This document shows positions 16,707 through 26,153 of a stretch of DNA of 64,000 nt, piece after piece. Within the stretch, counting starts at the first letter, position 1, and each line of letters starts with the position of its first letter. The stretch spans positions 227,609 through 291,608 of the forward strand of contig CAMUYR010000001.1 in NCBI GenBank assembly GCA_947164965.1, read 5' to 3'. A program made the position numbers and the translations under genes. This DNA is from an uncultured Prevotella sp. (GTDB taxonomy: Bacteria; Bacteroidota; Bacteroidia; Bacteroidales; Bacteroidaceae). The notes beneath the pieces were generated by a model, which saw only the letters and a program-made list of their open reading frames with translations, was not told the DNA's origin and ran no database searches.

Positions 16707-18398
16707 ATGAACAAAGCACTACTAACTATCTGTCTGTTGGTCCTTAGCTCCGTTACATGTTTGGCTGCTAAGGATAATGATTATCACGATATCGACGAGG
16801 CTATCGCCCATTCCGCCGATTACGTGGCACAACACGAGTTGAAGATTACCGCTGCTCGTCAGGCCTTGCGTATGGACCTCACTAACGAGGGTCAGTTTCA
16901 GGCCAACTATCGGCTATACGAACTATATAAACCCTTTGTCAGCGACTCAGCCATCTATTTCCTAAAGGCTTGCATCCAAATAGCCGACCAACACAACTGG
17001 ACCAACGAAGGAGCCCGCTGCCGTTCGCTATTAGCCATTCGCTGTGCCAATATCGGCATGTACGACGAAGCACTCTTTGTGCTTGACTCCATCATGGTCC
17101 AAAGCATTACCGATTCTCTAGCATTGGGAACCTATTACGAAGCATACAACAACGTATATAGTGAATTGCAATATTACACTCGCCTACCAGAAATGCAGAC
17201 ACGCTATTTGGCTAAAGCACTTCATTACGAGACGCTTATGCTACGCTATCTACCCCCTACCAGCGAAAGCTGTTTTCTGCGTCGCGAATTACATGCACAA
17301 GGAGAAGGCGATCTGAAGACATCTATGGCGATTAATGACGAGTGGCTTAAGAGTGTGGAACCGGGCTCTCATCCGTATGCTATGGTGGCCCTCTACCGCT
17401 ATATTGAATATAAGATGCAACGCGATACCGTACAGATGATGCATTGGCTGAAAGAATCAGTATTGTCGGATATCCGCAATGCAGCGATGGATCAGGGCTC
17501 TATGTGGGAACTGGCTAATGAGCTGATGCTCAGCGGTGATGTTGACCGTGCATCGCACTATATCAGCTTCACTAGTGATTGTGCTAACCGTTATGGTTCG
17601 CGTCAGCGCAACTGGCAGATTTCTCCCCTTCTCACGCATATTGCAAAAGAATATAAGAGTCAGAGTCAACGCACTACCCATCAACTTTATGTTACAATCG
17701 CACTCATCAGCATTCTCGCTCTCCTTATTTTGGCTGGATTACTGTTCCTGCATCGTCGTAATCGCCAGCTCAATACGGCACGTAGCGCACTCAAGACCTC
17801 TAATGATGAACTTGCCACAGCCAACCGACAGCTAGCTACACAGACAGAAGAACTCTCTGCATTGAATTCGCAATTATCTGTAGTTAACACCAAACTATCT
17901 ACACTCAATTCCCAACTTTCAGAAAGCAATCAGGTCAAGGAAGAATATATTGGCCGATTCATGAGTCTTTGCTCGCAATATATTGATAAAATTGACAATT
18001 ATCGCAAGATGGTCAATAAGAAAATGAAGAACAAAGAGCTTGACGAGCTGTTCCAATTGTCAAAATCAACGGAGCTGAAGGAACGAGAGCTGGAAGAACT
18101 CTACGAGAACTTTGATACAGTCTTCCTGCACCTTTTCCCTAATTTTGTCGAGGATTTCAATGCGCTGCTGCAACCAGAAGCTCGAGTGCAACCCAAAGAA
18201 GAAAATCGCTTGACCACAGAAATCCGCATCTTTGCACTCATCCGTCTGGGCATTGAGGACTCCTCTAAAATTGCCGAGTTCCTCCACTATTCCGTCAACA
18301 CGATTTACAACTATCGTGCTCGAATCAAGAACGGTGCCCTTGACCATCGTGAGCAGTTCGAGCAGAATGTCAAGCGATTGGGGTTGATTACCAGATAA
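16707..18398 (+). CDS. Membrane-spanning regulator with TPR-like sensor and HTH-like C-terminus (DUF6377 type)
   Basis: 563 residues. The start at 16707 gives a signal peptide (MNKALLTICLLVLSSVTCLA) and sits just downstream of a clear promoter. Residues about 25-330 form a helical TPR-like region expected in the periplasm. One transmembrane helix follows (VTIALISILALLILAGLLFL, about 332-352), then a coiled coil with imperfect NSQLS/NTKLS repeats and a cytoplasmic C-terminal region. Its end (FALIRLGIEDSSKIAEFLHYSVNTIYNYRARIKN) reads like a LuxR-type helix-turn-helix. I believe this corresponds to DUF6377, a Bacteroidota regulator-like family. It may sense a periplasmic signal for the neighbouring carbohydrate genes. 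Target genes are unknown. Confidence 0.75.
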   Translation: MNKALLTICLLVLSSVTCLAAKDNDYHDIDEAIAHSADYVAQHELKITAARQALRMDLTNEGQFQANYRLYELYKPFVSDSAIYFLKACIQIADQHNWTNEGARCRSLLAIRCANIGMYDEALFVLDSIMVQSITDSLALGTYYEAYNNVYSELQYYTRLPEMQTRYLAKALHYETLMLRYLPPTSESCFLRRELHAQGEGDLKTSMAINDEWLKSVEPGSHPYAMVALYRYIEYKMQRDTVQMMHWLKESVLSDIRNAAMDQGSMWELANELMLSGDVDRASHYISFTSDCANRYGSRQRNWQISPLLTHIAKEYKSQSQRTTHQLYVTIALISILALLILAGLLFLHRRNRQLNTARSALKTSNDELATANRQLATQTEELSALNSQLSVVNTKLSTLNSQLSESNQVKEEYIGRFMSLCSQYIDKIDNYRKMVNKKMKNKELDELFQLSKSTELKERELEELYENFDTVFLHLFPNFVEDFNALLQPEARVQPKEENRLTTEIRIFALIRLGIEDSSKIAEFLHYSVNTIYNYRARIKNGALDHREQFEQNVKRLGLITR

Positions 18399-18430
18399 CC
18401 GAAAAACAGCAAAACCCAATAAAAAGGAAA

Positions 18431-18456
18431 AACTCGCGAGCTTCACAGCTGGCGAG
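18431..18456. terminator. Hairpin between convergent regulator and GH43 genes
   Basis: ACTCGC and GCGAGT arms with an inner AGCT-TCAC-AGCT stem. There is no strong T-run, but its position between convergent genes suits a terminator or an mRNA 3' end. Confidence 0.5.
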
Positions 18457-18536
18457 TCCTGACTAACTATAATTATAAAAAATGGTATGTAATTAATGAT
18501 TAAATGAATATGTGATTAACTACTAACTCTCAATGT

Positions 18537-20588
18537 TTAATTAATTAAGAACACCTTTTCCTTGCCCCTGTAGGTAGCTTTCACTGTAGCGCGGCCGCCT
18601 ACTACAGGACTGATTTCAAACTCTACTGCCTTAGGGGCCTTCTCACAGATAGCCTGCAACTTAGTACCTGCCTTCAACGGAGCATAGAGCTGATAGTGGT
18701 TACACTCGGTATAACCGTTGGCATTGGTAGACATAATGGGCTGAGCAGGGATGTTCAGCTTCTTATCATCGGCAGTAATCGTAATCTCAGGCACAATAGC
18801 GGGCTGACCGCCAAAACCATCCTTGGCAAATCCGATACCATGCAGGTCGAACAGACCCTGCGGTCGCTGGGGCTGCTGGGGACGGCGTCCCCATGGTCCC
18901 TGTGGCTGTTCGGGCTGCTTAACTTCTGGACCTTCTACGACAAGGTAAAGAGCATGCTTGCCGGTTAAACCTTCAAGGGCTGGAGCAGACTTGGATATTG
19001 TATATGCAAACTTAGCAGCATCATTAGGAACAACGAAGGTTGCAACCTCTTCACCCTTCCAAGGATTGTCGAGTTTGACATGAATGGTAAATGCCCCCTT
19101 GCCGCTTGGTGTCAGGTTGATGTTAAGTTTAACATTGTCACCTTTCTTGATACCCTCGAAGGCCTTCACACCCTTGGTGTCCTGAGCCAGACCGCCAAAA
19201 CCAAAATACTTGAAGCCGATGATACCACCATTCTGAATGCCTGCCAAATCCATCGAATTGTTCCAAACATCATGATTGTCTTGCATCCAGTTGTTACTGT
19301 TAGGACCATACATAAAGCAAGCTAAGCCTGCACTATAATAATTATAAGGTGGCAGTCCAAAGATCTGGAAGCCTTCGCTGGTTACCTCGGCACCTGTGTA
19401 TTCGTTGCCGTTACTTGCTTTAGCTGTCCAAACATTATTCTCCGTATAGGGGTCATAGGCCGTTATTTTAACTACGCCACCTTTAGCGACAGGCTTTTTG
19501 TCCCAAGTAATCTTGACTGGAGCCACCATAGCCTGACGTGCATTACCGAAACCACGAGGAGGACGATGATAGAACACATACCATTGTCCATTGATCTCCT
19601 GCAGCGAACCGTGGGTGTTATGCGCAGCATTGGTTGTTATCAACTTAGAACCGTCCTCATTAAGCACTACACCACGTGAGTCAACCAGCACACCACCAGA
19701 GCGCCAAGGACCAAGAGGTGAGTCACCAAAGGCATAGCGAAGAGCAGAGTTGGTATTGCCCAAACCGTATTCCTTACCACTATATCCTGAAAAGACCATG
19801 ACATACTTATTGCCCACCTGACGGATAGAGGATGCCTCAAAGAAATTAAAGTCCAGTGGATTCTGGCCTTTATAGAGCGCCTTATACTCACTACCTGGTT
19901 TATCCAAAAGACGACCATCATGACTACTGGCGGGAATAAAAGGATCGATAAGCTCTGTACCATCACGTTTTGAATACATGGTATTCTGATCTAATTCGCA
20001 AGCAGTAGAATGCTGAAAGCCATAGAACACATAAGCACGAAAACCTTTAGCAAAATCTTTGTCTTTCTTATTGGTGACAGATTCGATGAATACAGAAGGA
20101 TCGAAATCGATAAGTGAACCTGGTAGACATTGCGTACCATCTTCTGTCAAATTGACGGGTACGAAGGGACCGTTAGGACGGTCGCTCTTACAAACCATGG
20201 GTACTCGACGCCATCCACGAGAATGAGGATAAAGCCAATAGGTTTTCTTGCCTGTTGCCTTATCGATAGTTTCTACAAGATCTGGAGCAAACATAGTGTC
20301 CCATTGTCCATTGACAAACCACGTGAAAATTGGACCCTCATCGCGCCATTGTGACAAGTCCTCGACAGGAGCAGACCACATACGGATATCTGGTCCACAG
20401 TAAGCGGTATAAGTTACATCGTGCGAGCCGATGATATAGGCACGCAACTTGCCTGGATTGTCTGGATCTTCAAACACGCGTGGTTCACCATCGGGCAAGT
20501 GTTCCCATAAGGGCAGGTAGGGATTCTGAGCTTTGACAACAACTGCCGTCACTAGTGTCAGAAAGAATAGGAATGCTTTTCTTAACAT
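18537..20588 (-). CDS. GH43 family glycoside hydrolase with C-terminal binding module
   Basis: About 683 residues. The start at 20588 (MLRKAFLFFLTLVTAVVVKAQ) gives a normal signal peptide and avoids overlap with the upstream GH3 gene. A five-bladed GH43 catalytic domain is indicated by the Asp in EPRVFEDPDNPGK, the Asp in LIDFDPSVF and the Glu in FNFFEASSIRQVGNKYVM. Activities in the family include beta-xylosidase, alpha-L-arabinofuranosidase and galactanase. The C-terminal region (from about residue 400) looks like a CBM6-type beta-sandwich, interrupted by a Pro/Gln/Arg-rich linker (VKQPEQPQGPWGRRPQQPQ). It lies 22 bp downstream of the GH3 gene in a two-gene operon. Confidence 0.85.
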   Translation of the reverse strand: MLRKAFLFFLTLVTAVVVKAQNPYLPLWEHLPDGEPRVFEDPDNPGKLRAYIIGSHDVTYTAYCGPDIRMWSAPVEDLSQWRDEGPIFTWFVNGQWDTMFAPDLVETIDKATGKKTYWLYPHSRGWRRVPMVCKSDRPNGPFVPVNLTEDGTQCLPGSLIDFDPSVFIESVTNKKDKDFAKGFRAYVFYGFQHSTACELDQNTMYSKRDGTELIDPFIPASSHDGRLLDKPGSEYKALYKGQNPLDFNFFEASSIRQVGNKYVMVFSGYSGKEYGLGNTNSALRYAFGDSPLGPWRSGGVLVDSRGVVLNEDGSKLITTNAAHNTHGSLQEINGQWYVFYHRPPRGFGNARQAMVAPVKITWDKKPVAKGGVVKITAYDPYTENNVWTAKASNGNEYTGAEVTSEGFQIFGLPPYNYYSAGLACFMYGPNSNNWMQDNHDVWNNSMDLAGIQNGGIIGFKYFGFGGLAQDTKGVKAFEGIKKGDNVKLNINLTPSGKGAFTIHVKLDNPWKGEEVATFVVPNDAAKFAYTISKSAPALEGLTGKHALYLVVEGPEVKQPEQPQGPWGRRPQQPQRPQGLFDLHGIGFAKDGFGGQPAIVPEITITADDKKLNIPAQPIMSTNANGYTECNHYQLYAPLKAGTKLQAICEKAPKAVEFEISPVVGGRATVKATYRGKEKVFLIN

Positions 20589-20610
20589 GTTTATTGTTAG
20601 TTGAAGTTGA

Positions 20611-23190
20611 TTATAGCGTGACATGGACTGATTTAAGATCACTGTCCTTAGAACTGGTACCATAGAGCAATTCGTAATCTCCTGGCTTCACACGCATAGT
20701 ATTGGTTTCTGTATCGAAGAATTCAAAACTATTGCTGGTAAGACGAAGCACTGCCTTAGTTGTTTGACCAGCTTTTACATCGACACGGGTAAAGGCACGA
20801 AGCGTCTTCAACGGAGCATCAGTATCAGCCAAATTACGAATATAAAGCTGTATTATCTCTGTGCCTGAACGCTGACCTGTATTAGTGACAGGAATTGTAA
20901 TACTCAAATTACCATTCTGTCCCTCAACAGTAGCCTGACCTACAGTAAATGAGGTATAAGAAAGACCAAAACCGAAGGGAAAGAGGGCATCGTTGAAATA
21001 ACGATAGGTACGGCCCTTCATAGAATAGTCCTCATAATCAGGAAGCTGGGCATCATTCTTATAGAAGGTGATTGGCAGTTTTCCTGAGGGGTTATAATCG
21101 CCAAAGAGCACATCGGCAATAGCTGTTCCACCCTCCTGACCAGCATACCAGGCCTGAAGGATTGCTTCACAATTCTCAGTCTCTGGTGTTAAAGCTATTG
21201 CGGAACCAGAGCAATTGACAAAGATAACTTGCTTACCTGCCAGTTTTAAAGCTTTGAGGAAATCACGCTGTACTTTGGGGAGTTCGATGCTAGTACGATC
21301 CCCACCCTTGAAACCCTCAATATCCACAGGCATTTCCTCACCCTCAAGAGCAGAAGAGATACCACCAACGAAGATGACCTTGTCGATACCTTTCAATTGG
21401 CTAATAATCTGCTGGTAATCAATTGGTAGTTCCTTTGCAACATTGATCTTCAAGTTAGCATTGTAGGTGTGGATATGTGAGAAGCGCACCTCAATATTGT
21501 AACTCTTACCTTTCTCTGCCTGAATAGCTACACGATTGGGGGTGGTGCGCCAGATATGGTGCATAAACTTCCGCTCTCCGTCAATATAGAGTTCGAAATG
21601 TCCGCAACCATCTACATTCACTACATATTCACCTGCTTCCTTAGGAGTAAACACCGTCTCATACTTAGCCGAGAAGTCCTCGAGCTGTACACCTGGTGCG
21701 AAATTATGCATACCAAAGGTGGTAACAGCGATAGGTTGGGTGTAATACTGCGTAGTAACGGGCTTTCCCTCCATCTTACGATTATTCCAGAAAGTACCCT
21801 TCATACCCTTCTTGCCATCGAAACTGCACTGAGATGCCATCAGGCTCTCCATTACCTTGTCGTAGGTCAAATCGCAACCTGCATGATAGAATAGTTTCTT
21901 CTGTTTGGCCTTGATGCCGTCGAGAATAGTAATAGTATGATTCGGCGTACCATTATAGTTTCCCCACATCAAGGGTTCATTGTCGGCATTAGGACCTATC
22001 ACGGCTATTTTCTCCTTGTTCTTCTGCAACGGAAGAATATTGCCTCTGTTTTGCAAAAGCACGATGGTCTGGCGCGCCATATCAAGGGCTATCTGACGAT
22101 GCTGCTTAGAGTCCATCATGGAATACGGGATCTTCGACCACTCCACCAATGAGGGATCATCCATCTCCCCAAGATCGAAACGTCCTTCGAGCAAACGGAT
22201 AACATGTTTGTCAACCTCTGCCTCTGTGATAAGGCCACGTTTTACTGCCTCAGGGATACTGCGATAGGCATAGCCATAACCGCACTCCACATCTGTACCT
22301 GCTATCGTAGCTTTGGCAGAAGCATGAACAGGACTGGAGGAAGACTTATGTGATTCATAAAAATCAGACACAGCTCCACAGTCGCTAACTACAAGATAAT
22401 CAAAGCCCCATTCATCGCGAAGAATGGTCTGCAACAGACGCTGCGATCCACAACAGGGATCATCATCCAAACGCTGGTAAGCACACATCACCTCACGCAC
22501 CTTCGCATCTTGTACTAAAGTTTTAAAGGCTGGCATATAAGTTTCCCACATATCACGTGGTGAGACATTAGTGAGATTGGCGCTATGGCGCGTATACTCT
22601 GGGCCGCTATGGACAGCATAGTGCTTAGCACAAGCCCATAGTTTACGGTACTTTGCCTCCTCAGGCCCCTGCAGACCCTTTACCACTTGCGTTCCCATCA
22701 CACTTGTCAGATAGGGATCCTCACCATAGGTCTCTTGTCCGCGTCCCCATCGGGGGTCACGGAAGATGTTCACATTCGGTGTCCAAACAGAAAGACTATG
22801 GAACTTTTCATCTTCACCAGAACCACGATACATTCGCTCATTATACTGGGCACGAAACTCCGTACTGGCAGCATCAAATACCTTATACAATAAATCGGGA
22901 TTAAACGACGAAGCCATTGCTATCGGTTCTGGAAATACGGTGACATTTCCCATATTAGCAGCACCATGAAGAGCCTCGCTCCACCAAAAGAATTTTTTGA
23001 TTCCTAAACGAGGAATAGCCGGACTCTCATCCAACATCAGTTTAGCCTTCTCTTCAAGGGTTAGTCTGCTACACAAATCCTTAGCACGCTCCTTGGCACT
23101 CAGACTTGGATTCTGATAAGGAAGTGTCTGTGCCGACACAAACAGGCCGGCACAGGACAACAATACAATTGATAATAAGCGATGATTCAT
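20611..23190 (-). CDS. GH3 family beta-xylosidase/beta-glucosidase with PA14 insert
   Basis: 859 residues with a signal peptide (VLLSCAGLFVSAQTLP). N-terminal GH3 barrel motifs are AKDLCSRLTLEEKAKLM, FFWWSEALHGAANMG, TPNVNIFRDPRWGRGQETYGEDPYL, WACAKHYAVHSGPE and the nucleophile Asp in YLVVSDCGAVSDFY. A PA14-like domain (about 455-590, beginning KGTFWNNRKMEG) is inserted in the second domain, and a fibronectin-like C-terminal domain follows (FPFGFGLSYTSF). The RDPRWGRGQETYGEDP form resembles plant and Bacteroidota beta-xylosidase-type GH3s. With the GH43 gene it suggests xylan- or arabinoxylan-oligosaccharide breakdown. It has its own -7 box. Confidence 0.92.
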   Translation of the reverse strand: MNHRLLSIVLLSCAGLFVSAQTLPYQNPSLSAKERAKDLCSRLTLEEKAKLMLDESPAIPRLGIKKFFWWSEALHGAANMGNVTVFPEPIAMASSFNPDLLYKVFDAASTEFRAQYNERMYRGSGEDEKFHSLSVWTPNVNIFRDPRWGRGQETYGEDPYLTSVMGTQVVKGLQGPEEAKYRKLWACAKHYAVHSGPEYTRHSANLTNVSPRDMWETYMPAFKTLVQDAKVREVMCAYQRLDDDPCCGSQRLLQTILRDEWGFDYLVVSDCGAVSDFYESHKSSSSPVHASAKATIAGTDVECGYGYAYRSIPEAVKRGLITEAEVDKHVIRLLEGRFDLGEMDDPSLVEWSKIPYSMMDSKQHRQIALDMARQTIVLLQNRGNILPLQKNKEKIAVIGPNADNEPLMWGNYNGTPNHTITILDGIKAKQKKLFYHAGCDLTYDKVMESLMASQCSFDGKKGMKGTFWNNRKMEGKPVTTQYYTQPIAVTTFGMHNFAPGVQLEDFSAKYETVFTPKEAGEYVVNVDGCGHFELYIDGERKFMHHIWRTTPNRVAIQAEKGKSYNIEVRFSHIHTYNANLKINVAKELPIDYQQIISQLKGIDKVIFVGGISSALEGEEMPVDIEGFKGGDRTSIELPKVQRDFLKALKLAGKQVIFVNCSGSAIALTPETENCEAILQAWYAGQEGGTAIADVLFGDYNPSGKLPITFYKNDAQLPDYEDYSMKGRTYRYFNDALFPFGFGLSYTSFTVGQATVEGQNGNLSITIPVTNTGQRSGTEIIQLYIRNLADTDAPLKTLRAFTRVDVKAGQTTKAVLRLTSNSFEFFDTETNTMRVKPGDYELLYGTSSKDSDLKSVHVTL

Positions 23191-23216
23191 TTATTTAGTT
23201 TTTAATTAATTCCGCT

Positions 23217-23225
23217 GCAAAGATA
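23217..23225 (-). promoter_or_regulatory. -7 box of the GH3-GH43 operon
   Basis: TATCTTTGC on the minus strand, 27 bases before the GH3 start. No TTTG occurs at the usual -33 position, which falls inside the terminator hairpin of the upstream operon. An activator may be needed. Confidence 0.65.
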
Positions 23226-23233
23226 GACAAAAA

Positions 23234-23263
23234 ATGAGACATAAGTGTTGGTATATGTCTCAT
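23234..23263 (-). terminator. Terminator of the SusCD/PD40/DUF6057 operon
   Basis: ATGAGACATA (23234-23243) and TATGTCTCAT (23254-23263) form a perfect 10-bp stem with a 10-base loop. On the minus strand the stem is followed by TTTTTT. It lies 38 bp after the stop at 23302. Confidence 0.85.
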
Positions 23264-23301
23264 ATTCTTTTGAAGATGTAACAATCAAGATTTATCACAT
23301 A

Positions 23302-24789
23302 TTAATCATCTTTTGAACTAGTTTTGCGAATACCAAAATTCTTACGATATTCATCGTTGATGATACGACTGGCCTTATAACCATCGAAGCGAGTAGGGCT
23401 AATGATAAAGTCGGGCACATTGAAAGAAAAGAAACGTTCGCGATAAAAACTGCGTGGATTTCGCTGCGGCAACATAAAGGCCTTACTCACAACACCCTTG
23501 GCATCCACGTGACAGAAATAGGGTCTTGTGAAGAGACCATCATCGCGACGAGAACTAAATAAGAGCCAGCGCGAGTTGGTACTCCAATTATGGAACGATT
23601 CTGTATCATCAGAGTTCGCCTCCGTCATAGGACGTACCTCTCCTGTTGAAAGATCAAGCAGATAGAGGTCGGCCTCGTGATGCCAAATACTAAACTGTCC
23701 ATAGTCAGAGAGGGTGTAGCAAAGGAAACGACCATCATAGGAGGGACGGGGGAAGGATACCGACTTATGTTGAGCCTCAGCATCAACAATAGTATCTATA
23801 CGGCTACCGAAGTTGCCAATTGATAGGTCGAAATCGATACGGTAGAGATTATAATGGATTGAGTCAAGCTGATAACTGTCCTTTGGAAGGGCACGAGCTG
23901 CACAGAAGTATAGCGAACGGCCATCGGCAGAAAAGACGGGATAAGTTTCATAGACTGAATCTTGCTTGAGCAAGGGCGAAAGCAATAGCTCATTCTTCTC
24001 AATATCATATATCTGGAGATCGGAAGCGGTATCAAAGACCTCGACACGATTAGAGCCTGCACTATGAAATAACTGGCTCGTGGAGTTGGTAGAATAAGCA
24101 ATATAGCGGCCCGAAGGATGCCAGTAAGGATAAACACAAAAGCCAAGCGTCTGATCGGTTTTGGTATTGTAAGCTGTTATTGGGCCATTGTCCTTACGAA
24201 GCAATGTGGCACCATGTGGGCCACGAATATGAAGGCTCATATCTGCAGGATTACCTCGATTGAAACTATGGCAGTTAACACACCCCTCGAACTGCGTATT
24301 CTCGATTAACGCACGTTCGTCGAACGAAGAAAGATTGCGTTCGTAGATACCCATTTTGCTCCACACTTCATAACCTGGCTCTATAAGACGGTAACAGATA
24401 CCGTAGTCGATGCTGTCTGTACTCACGTAGATTGAAAAAGGACGATAGGTGTGCCAACCATCGGCATACTTGGCCGAAACGGTAACACTGAGCGAGTCTT
24501 CACGGTTCTGCCCAAGAAGTGTACGCCAATCGTCAAGGTCGAAGTCTACCGATTCCTTACCTTGACTGTGCAGACTATGCCCATGACGGTCTGTAATAAC
24601 GGCATCGATACGCAACGCCTCCTCATCGGTCATGCAAAAGTTGAGAGGAGCAATGTTCACAGGTATGGTAACACCGAGATAGTCGGGATATATTCTTGGT
24701 TGTATCTTTTCCAACTTTGCATCGCTGACAGTTTCAGTGCATGCAAAGAACAGTAGAACAGATAATAGTAAATAAAGTACTCTTTTCAT
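23302..24789 (-). CDS. PD40/TolB-like beta-propeller lipoprotein with CxxCH motif (copy 2)
   Basis: 495 residues, lipobox FFACTET (Cys17). An N-terminal Ig-like region contains YPDYLGVTIPVNIAPLNF (about 34-51). A c-type-haem-like CVNCH lies at residues 170-174. Propeller-like repeats follow (YPYWHPSGRYIAYSTNS, YPVFSADGRSLYF, FPRPSYDGRFLCY, WSTNSRWLLFSSRRDDG). Propeller repeats of this sort occur in TolB and PD40 proteins. It is a paralogue of the 27637 gene and has the same length. It overlaps the preceding membrane-protein gene by 4 bp, so the two are translationally coupled. Whether haem is actually attached is unknown. Confidence 0.75.
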   Translation of the reverse strand: MKRVLYLLLSVLLFFACTETVSDAKLEKIQPRIYPDYLGVTIPVNIAPLNFCMTDEEALRIDAVITDRHGHSLHSQGKESVDFDLDDWRTLLGQNREDSLSVTVSAKYADGWHTYRPFSIYVSTDSIDYGICYRLIEPGYEVWSKMGIYERNLSSFDERALIENTQFEGCVNCHSFNRGNPADMSLHIRGPHGATLLRKDNGPITAYNTKTDQTLGFCVYPYWHPSGRYIAYSTNSTSQLFHSAGSNRVEVFDTASDLQIYDIEKNELLLSPLLKQDSVYETYPVFSADGRSLYFCAARALPKDSYQLDSIHYNLYRIDFDLSIGNFGSRIDTIVDAEAQHKSVSFPRPSYDGRFLCYTLSDYGQFSIWHHEADLYLLDLSTGEVRPMTEANSDDTESFHNWSTNSRWLLFSSRRDDGLFTRPYFCHVDAKGVVSKAFMLPQRNPRSFYRERFFSFNVPDFIISPTRFDGYKASRIINDEYRKNFGIRKTSSKDD

Positions 24790-26153
24790 TGCTTTGTAGA
24801 TGTGTGAAGTAGTAATTTGGTATAGCTATCGCGGTCACCCGTCAGCATATAGTAAGCCTTCAGATATTCATAAGCAAGCCGATTGTCAGTATTGCTGAAA
24901 TAGAGGCTTTCAAGCATTTCGGGGGTTGTATGATCACTGAAGTAAAAGTCTTCATCATAGTTAAATTGGCGCAAACGTCCGTATTCTGGATGCTTGGCTA
25001 TTGCCTGTTCATTACCCAACAGCGACAGTGTTTCATTGGCCCATTCACGATAGAATAGTGTTTTCTGCAAAGCCATAAGATATTTGCGTGCCACTTCGTA
25101 ACTACCATTGATAAGGTTGGTCTGTGCCAGTCGTTTGTAGCATCTACCACTTTTCTGGAAATCAAGAATAGCTTCTTGGGCCTCGAATACCGTTCGCTGA
25201 GCAACATTAATCATGCCCAACTGATAAAATGCTTCCGCTGTAGGCATTGGACTGGTAGCATCGCTCTTGACATCTGGTAAAAGACCTAGAATACCATTCT
25301 GGTTATATTCAAACAGGTGGTCGGCAAGCTGACCATGCATCGCCAGAGCAAGATTCTGTACTGTAACGCCAATTTGGTTGTTAGGTTTTTCTGTGTTAAC
25401 TGTGGCAAGTATTCGGTTCCATTGCTGATGGCAGGCCATAAAGTCATATCGCATCACCTTTTCTGCTTTGAAATTGCTGTTTTTCCAGACAAACATCCCC
25501 ATGACTATAAAAACCAATACAAAGGAACAAAGCGACACTAGAGGGCGTCTCAGGGTGACCCACTTATGACAGCCACGAATTATGAGCGGGAGTACAACAG
25601 CCGACAGCCATGCTGCATAAAATAGCGCAGGAAAGACTGTCGGGTAGCGATAGTAATGACTACCGCTCCAACTTGGTCCCACTACCCAATAGAGCACAGG
25701 AATAGCAACAACCATCACAATATGCCGAATCCAACCTTTTGGCAATAAAGTAACTCCCCAAACAGCAAGAAGTGTGAGCAAGACTGCCCATACGCTACCA
25801 AGCAGTGCATTTTCATCGAGCAAAAAGAGCCAAAGGAGAAACGAAGGTACAAAACTCAGCCCATAGAACCATCCCCAATTGGCCAACCTTAGTGTAAGAA
25901 GCTGCACCACCGAGAGCAGGATTCCAATAATAAGAGCCCCAACCCAAGCAAAAAGGAAAAACTGGGTGCAGAAGCGACCCAGCAGGTCGGCAACACCACC
26001 TGGCTGTCGGACGATCTCCCAAACGTAGGTGCTATCGAAGAGGAAAAGCTGATACTGTTCCTGATAATGCAGATGATGCGGATAGGCCAACCCGAAGAAG
26101 AGCAGGACAGCCACACCGAAAAAGAATGTATATAATAGATGTAAATGCTTCAT
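24786..26153 (-). CDS. Polytopic membrane protein with helical-repeat C-terminus (DUF6057-like, copy 2)
   Basis: 455 residues. The N-terminal half has several hydrophobic segments (FFFGVAVLLFFGLAY, FLFAWVGALIIGILLSVV, FYGLSFVPSFLLWLFLL, AVLLTLLAVWGVTLL, ALFYAAWLSAVVLPLII, SLCSFVLVFIVMGMFVW). The C-terminal half is soluble and helical, TPR-like (AFYQLGMINVAQRTVFEAQEAI, YKRLAQTNLINGSYEVARKYLMAL, ESLYFSNTDNRLAYEYLKAYYML). It resembles the family I know as DUF6057, of unknown function. Its start overlaps the stop of the upstream propeller gene by 4 bp and its stop overlaps the start of the downstream one by 4 bp. Confidence 0.75.
   Translation of the reverse strand: MKHLHLLYTFFFGVAVLLFFGLAYPHHLHYQEQYQLFLFDSTYVWEIVRQPGGVADLLGRFCTQFFLFAWVGALIIGILLSVVQLLTLRLANWGWFYGLSFVPSFLLWLFLLDENALLGSVWAVLLTLLAVWGVTLLPKGWIRHIVMVVAIPVLYWVVGPSWSGSHYYRYPTVFPALFYAAWLSAVVLPLIIRGCHKWVTLRRPLVSLCSFVLVFIVMGMFVWKNSNFKAEKVMRYDFMACHQQWNRILATVNTEKPNNQIGVTVQNLALAMHGQLADHLFEYNQNGILGLLPDVKSDATSPMPTAEAFYQLGMINVAQRTVFEAQEAILDFQKSGRCYKRLAQTNLINGSYEVARKYLMALQKTLFYREWANETLSLLGNEQAIAKHPEYGRLRQFNYDEDFYFSDHTTPEMLESLYFSNTDNRLAYEYLKAYYMLTGDRDSYTKLLLHTSTKQ

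Noticed and set aside
20310..20330. CCACGTGAAAA as a third parS site
   Set aside because: The arms do not match outside the CACGTG core and it lies inside the GH43 coding region.
23234..23263. Perfect inverted repeat as an operator for the GH3-GH43 operon
   Set aside because: The stem is followed by six T's in the direction of the upstream operon and lies just after its last stop, so a terminator explains it better. It may still affect the promoter it overlaps.
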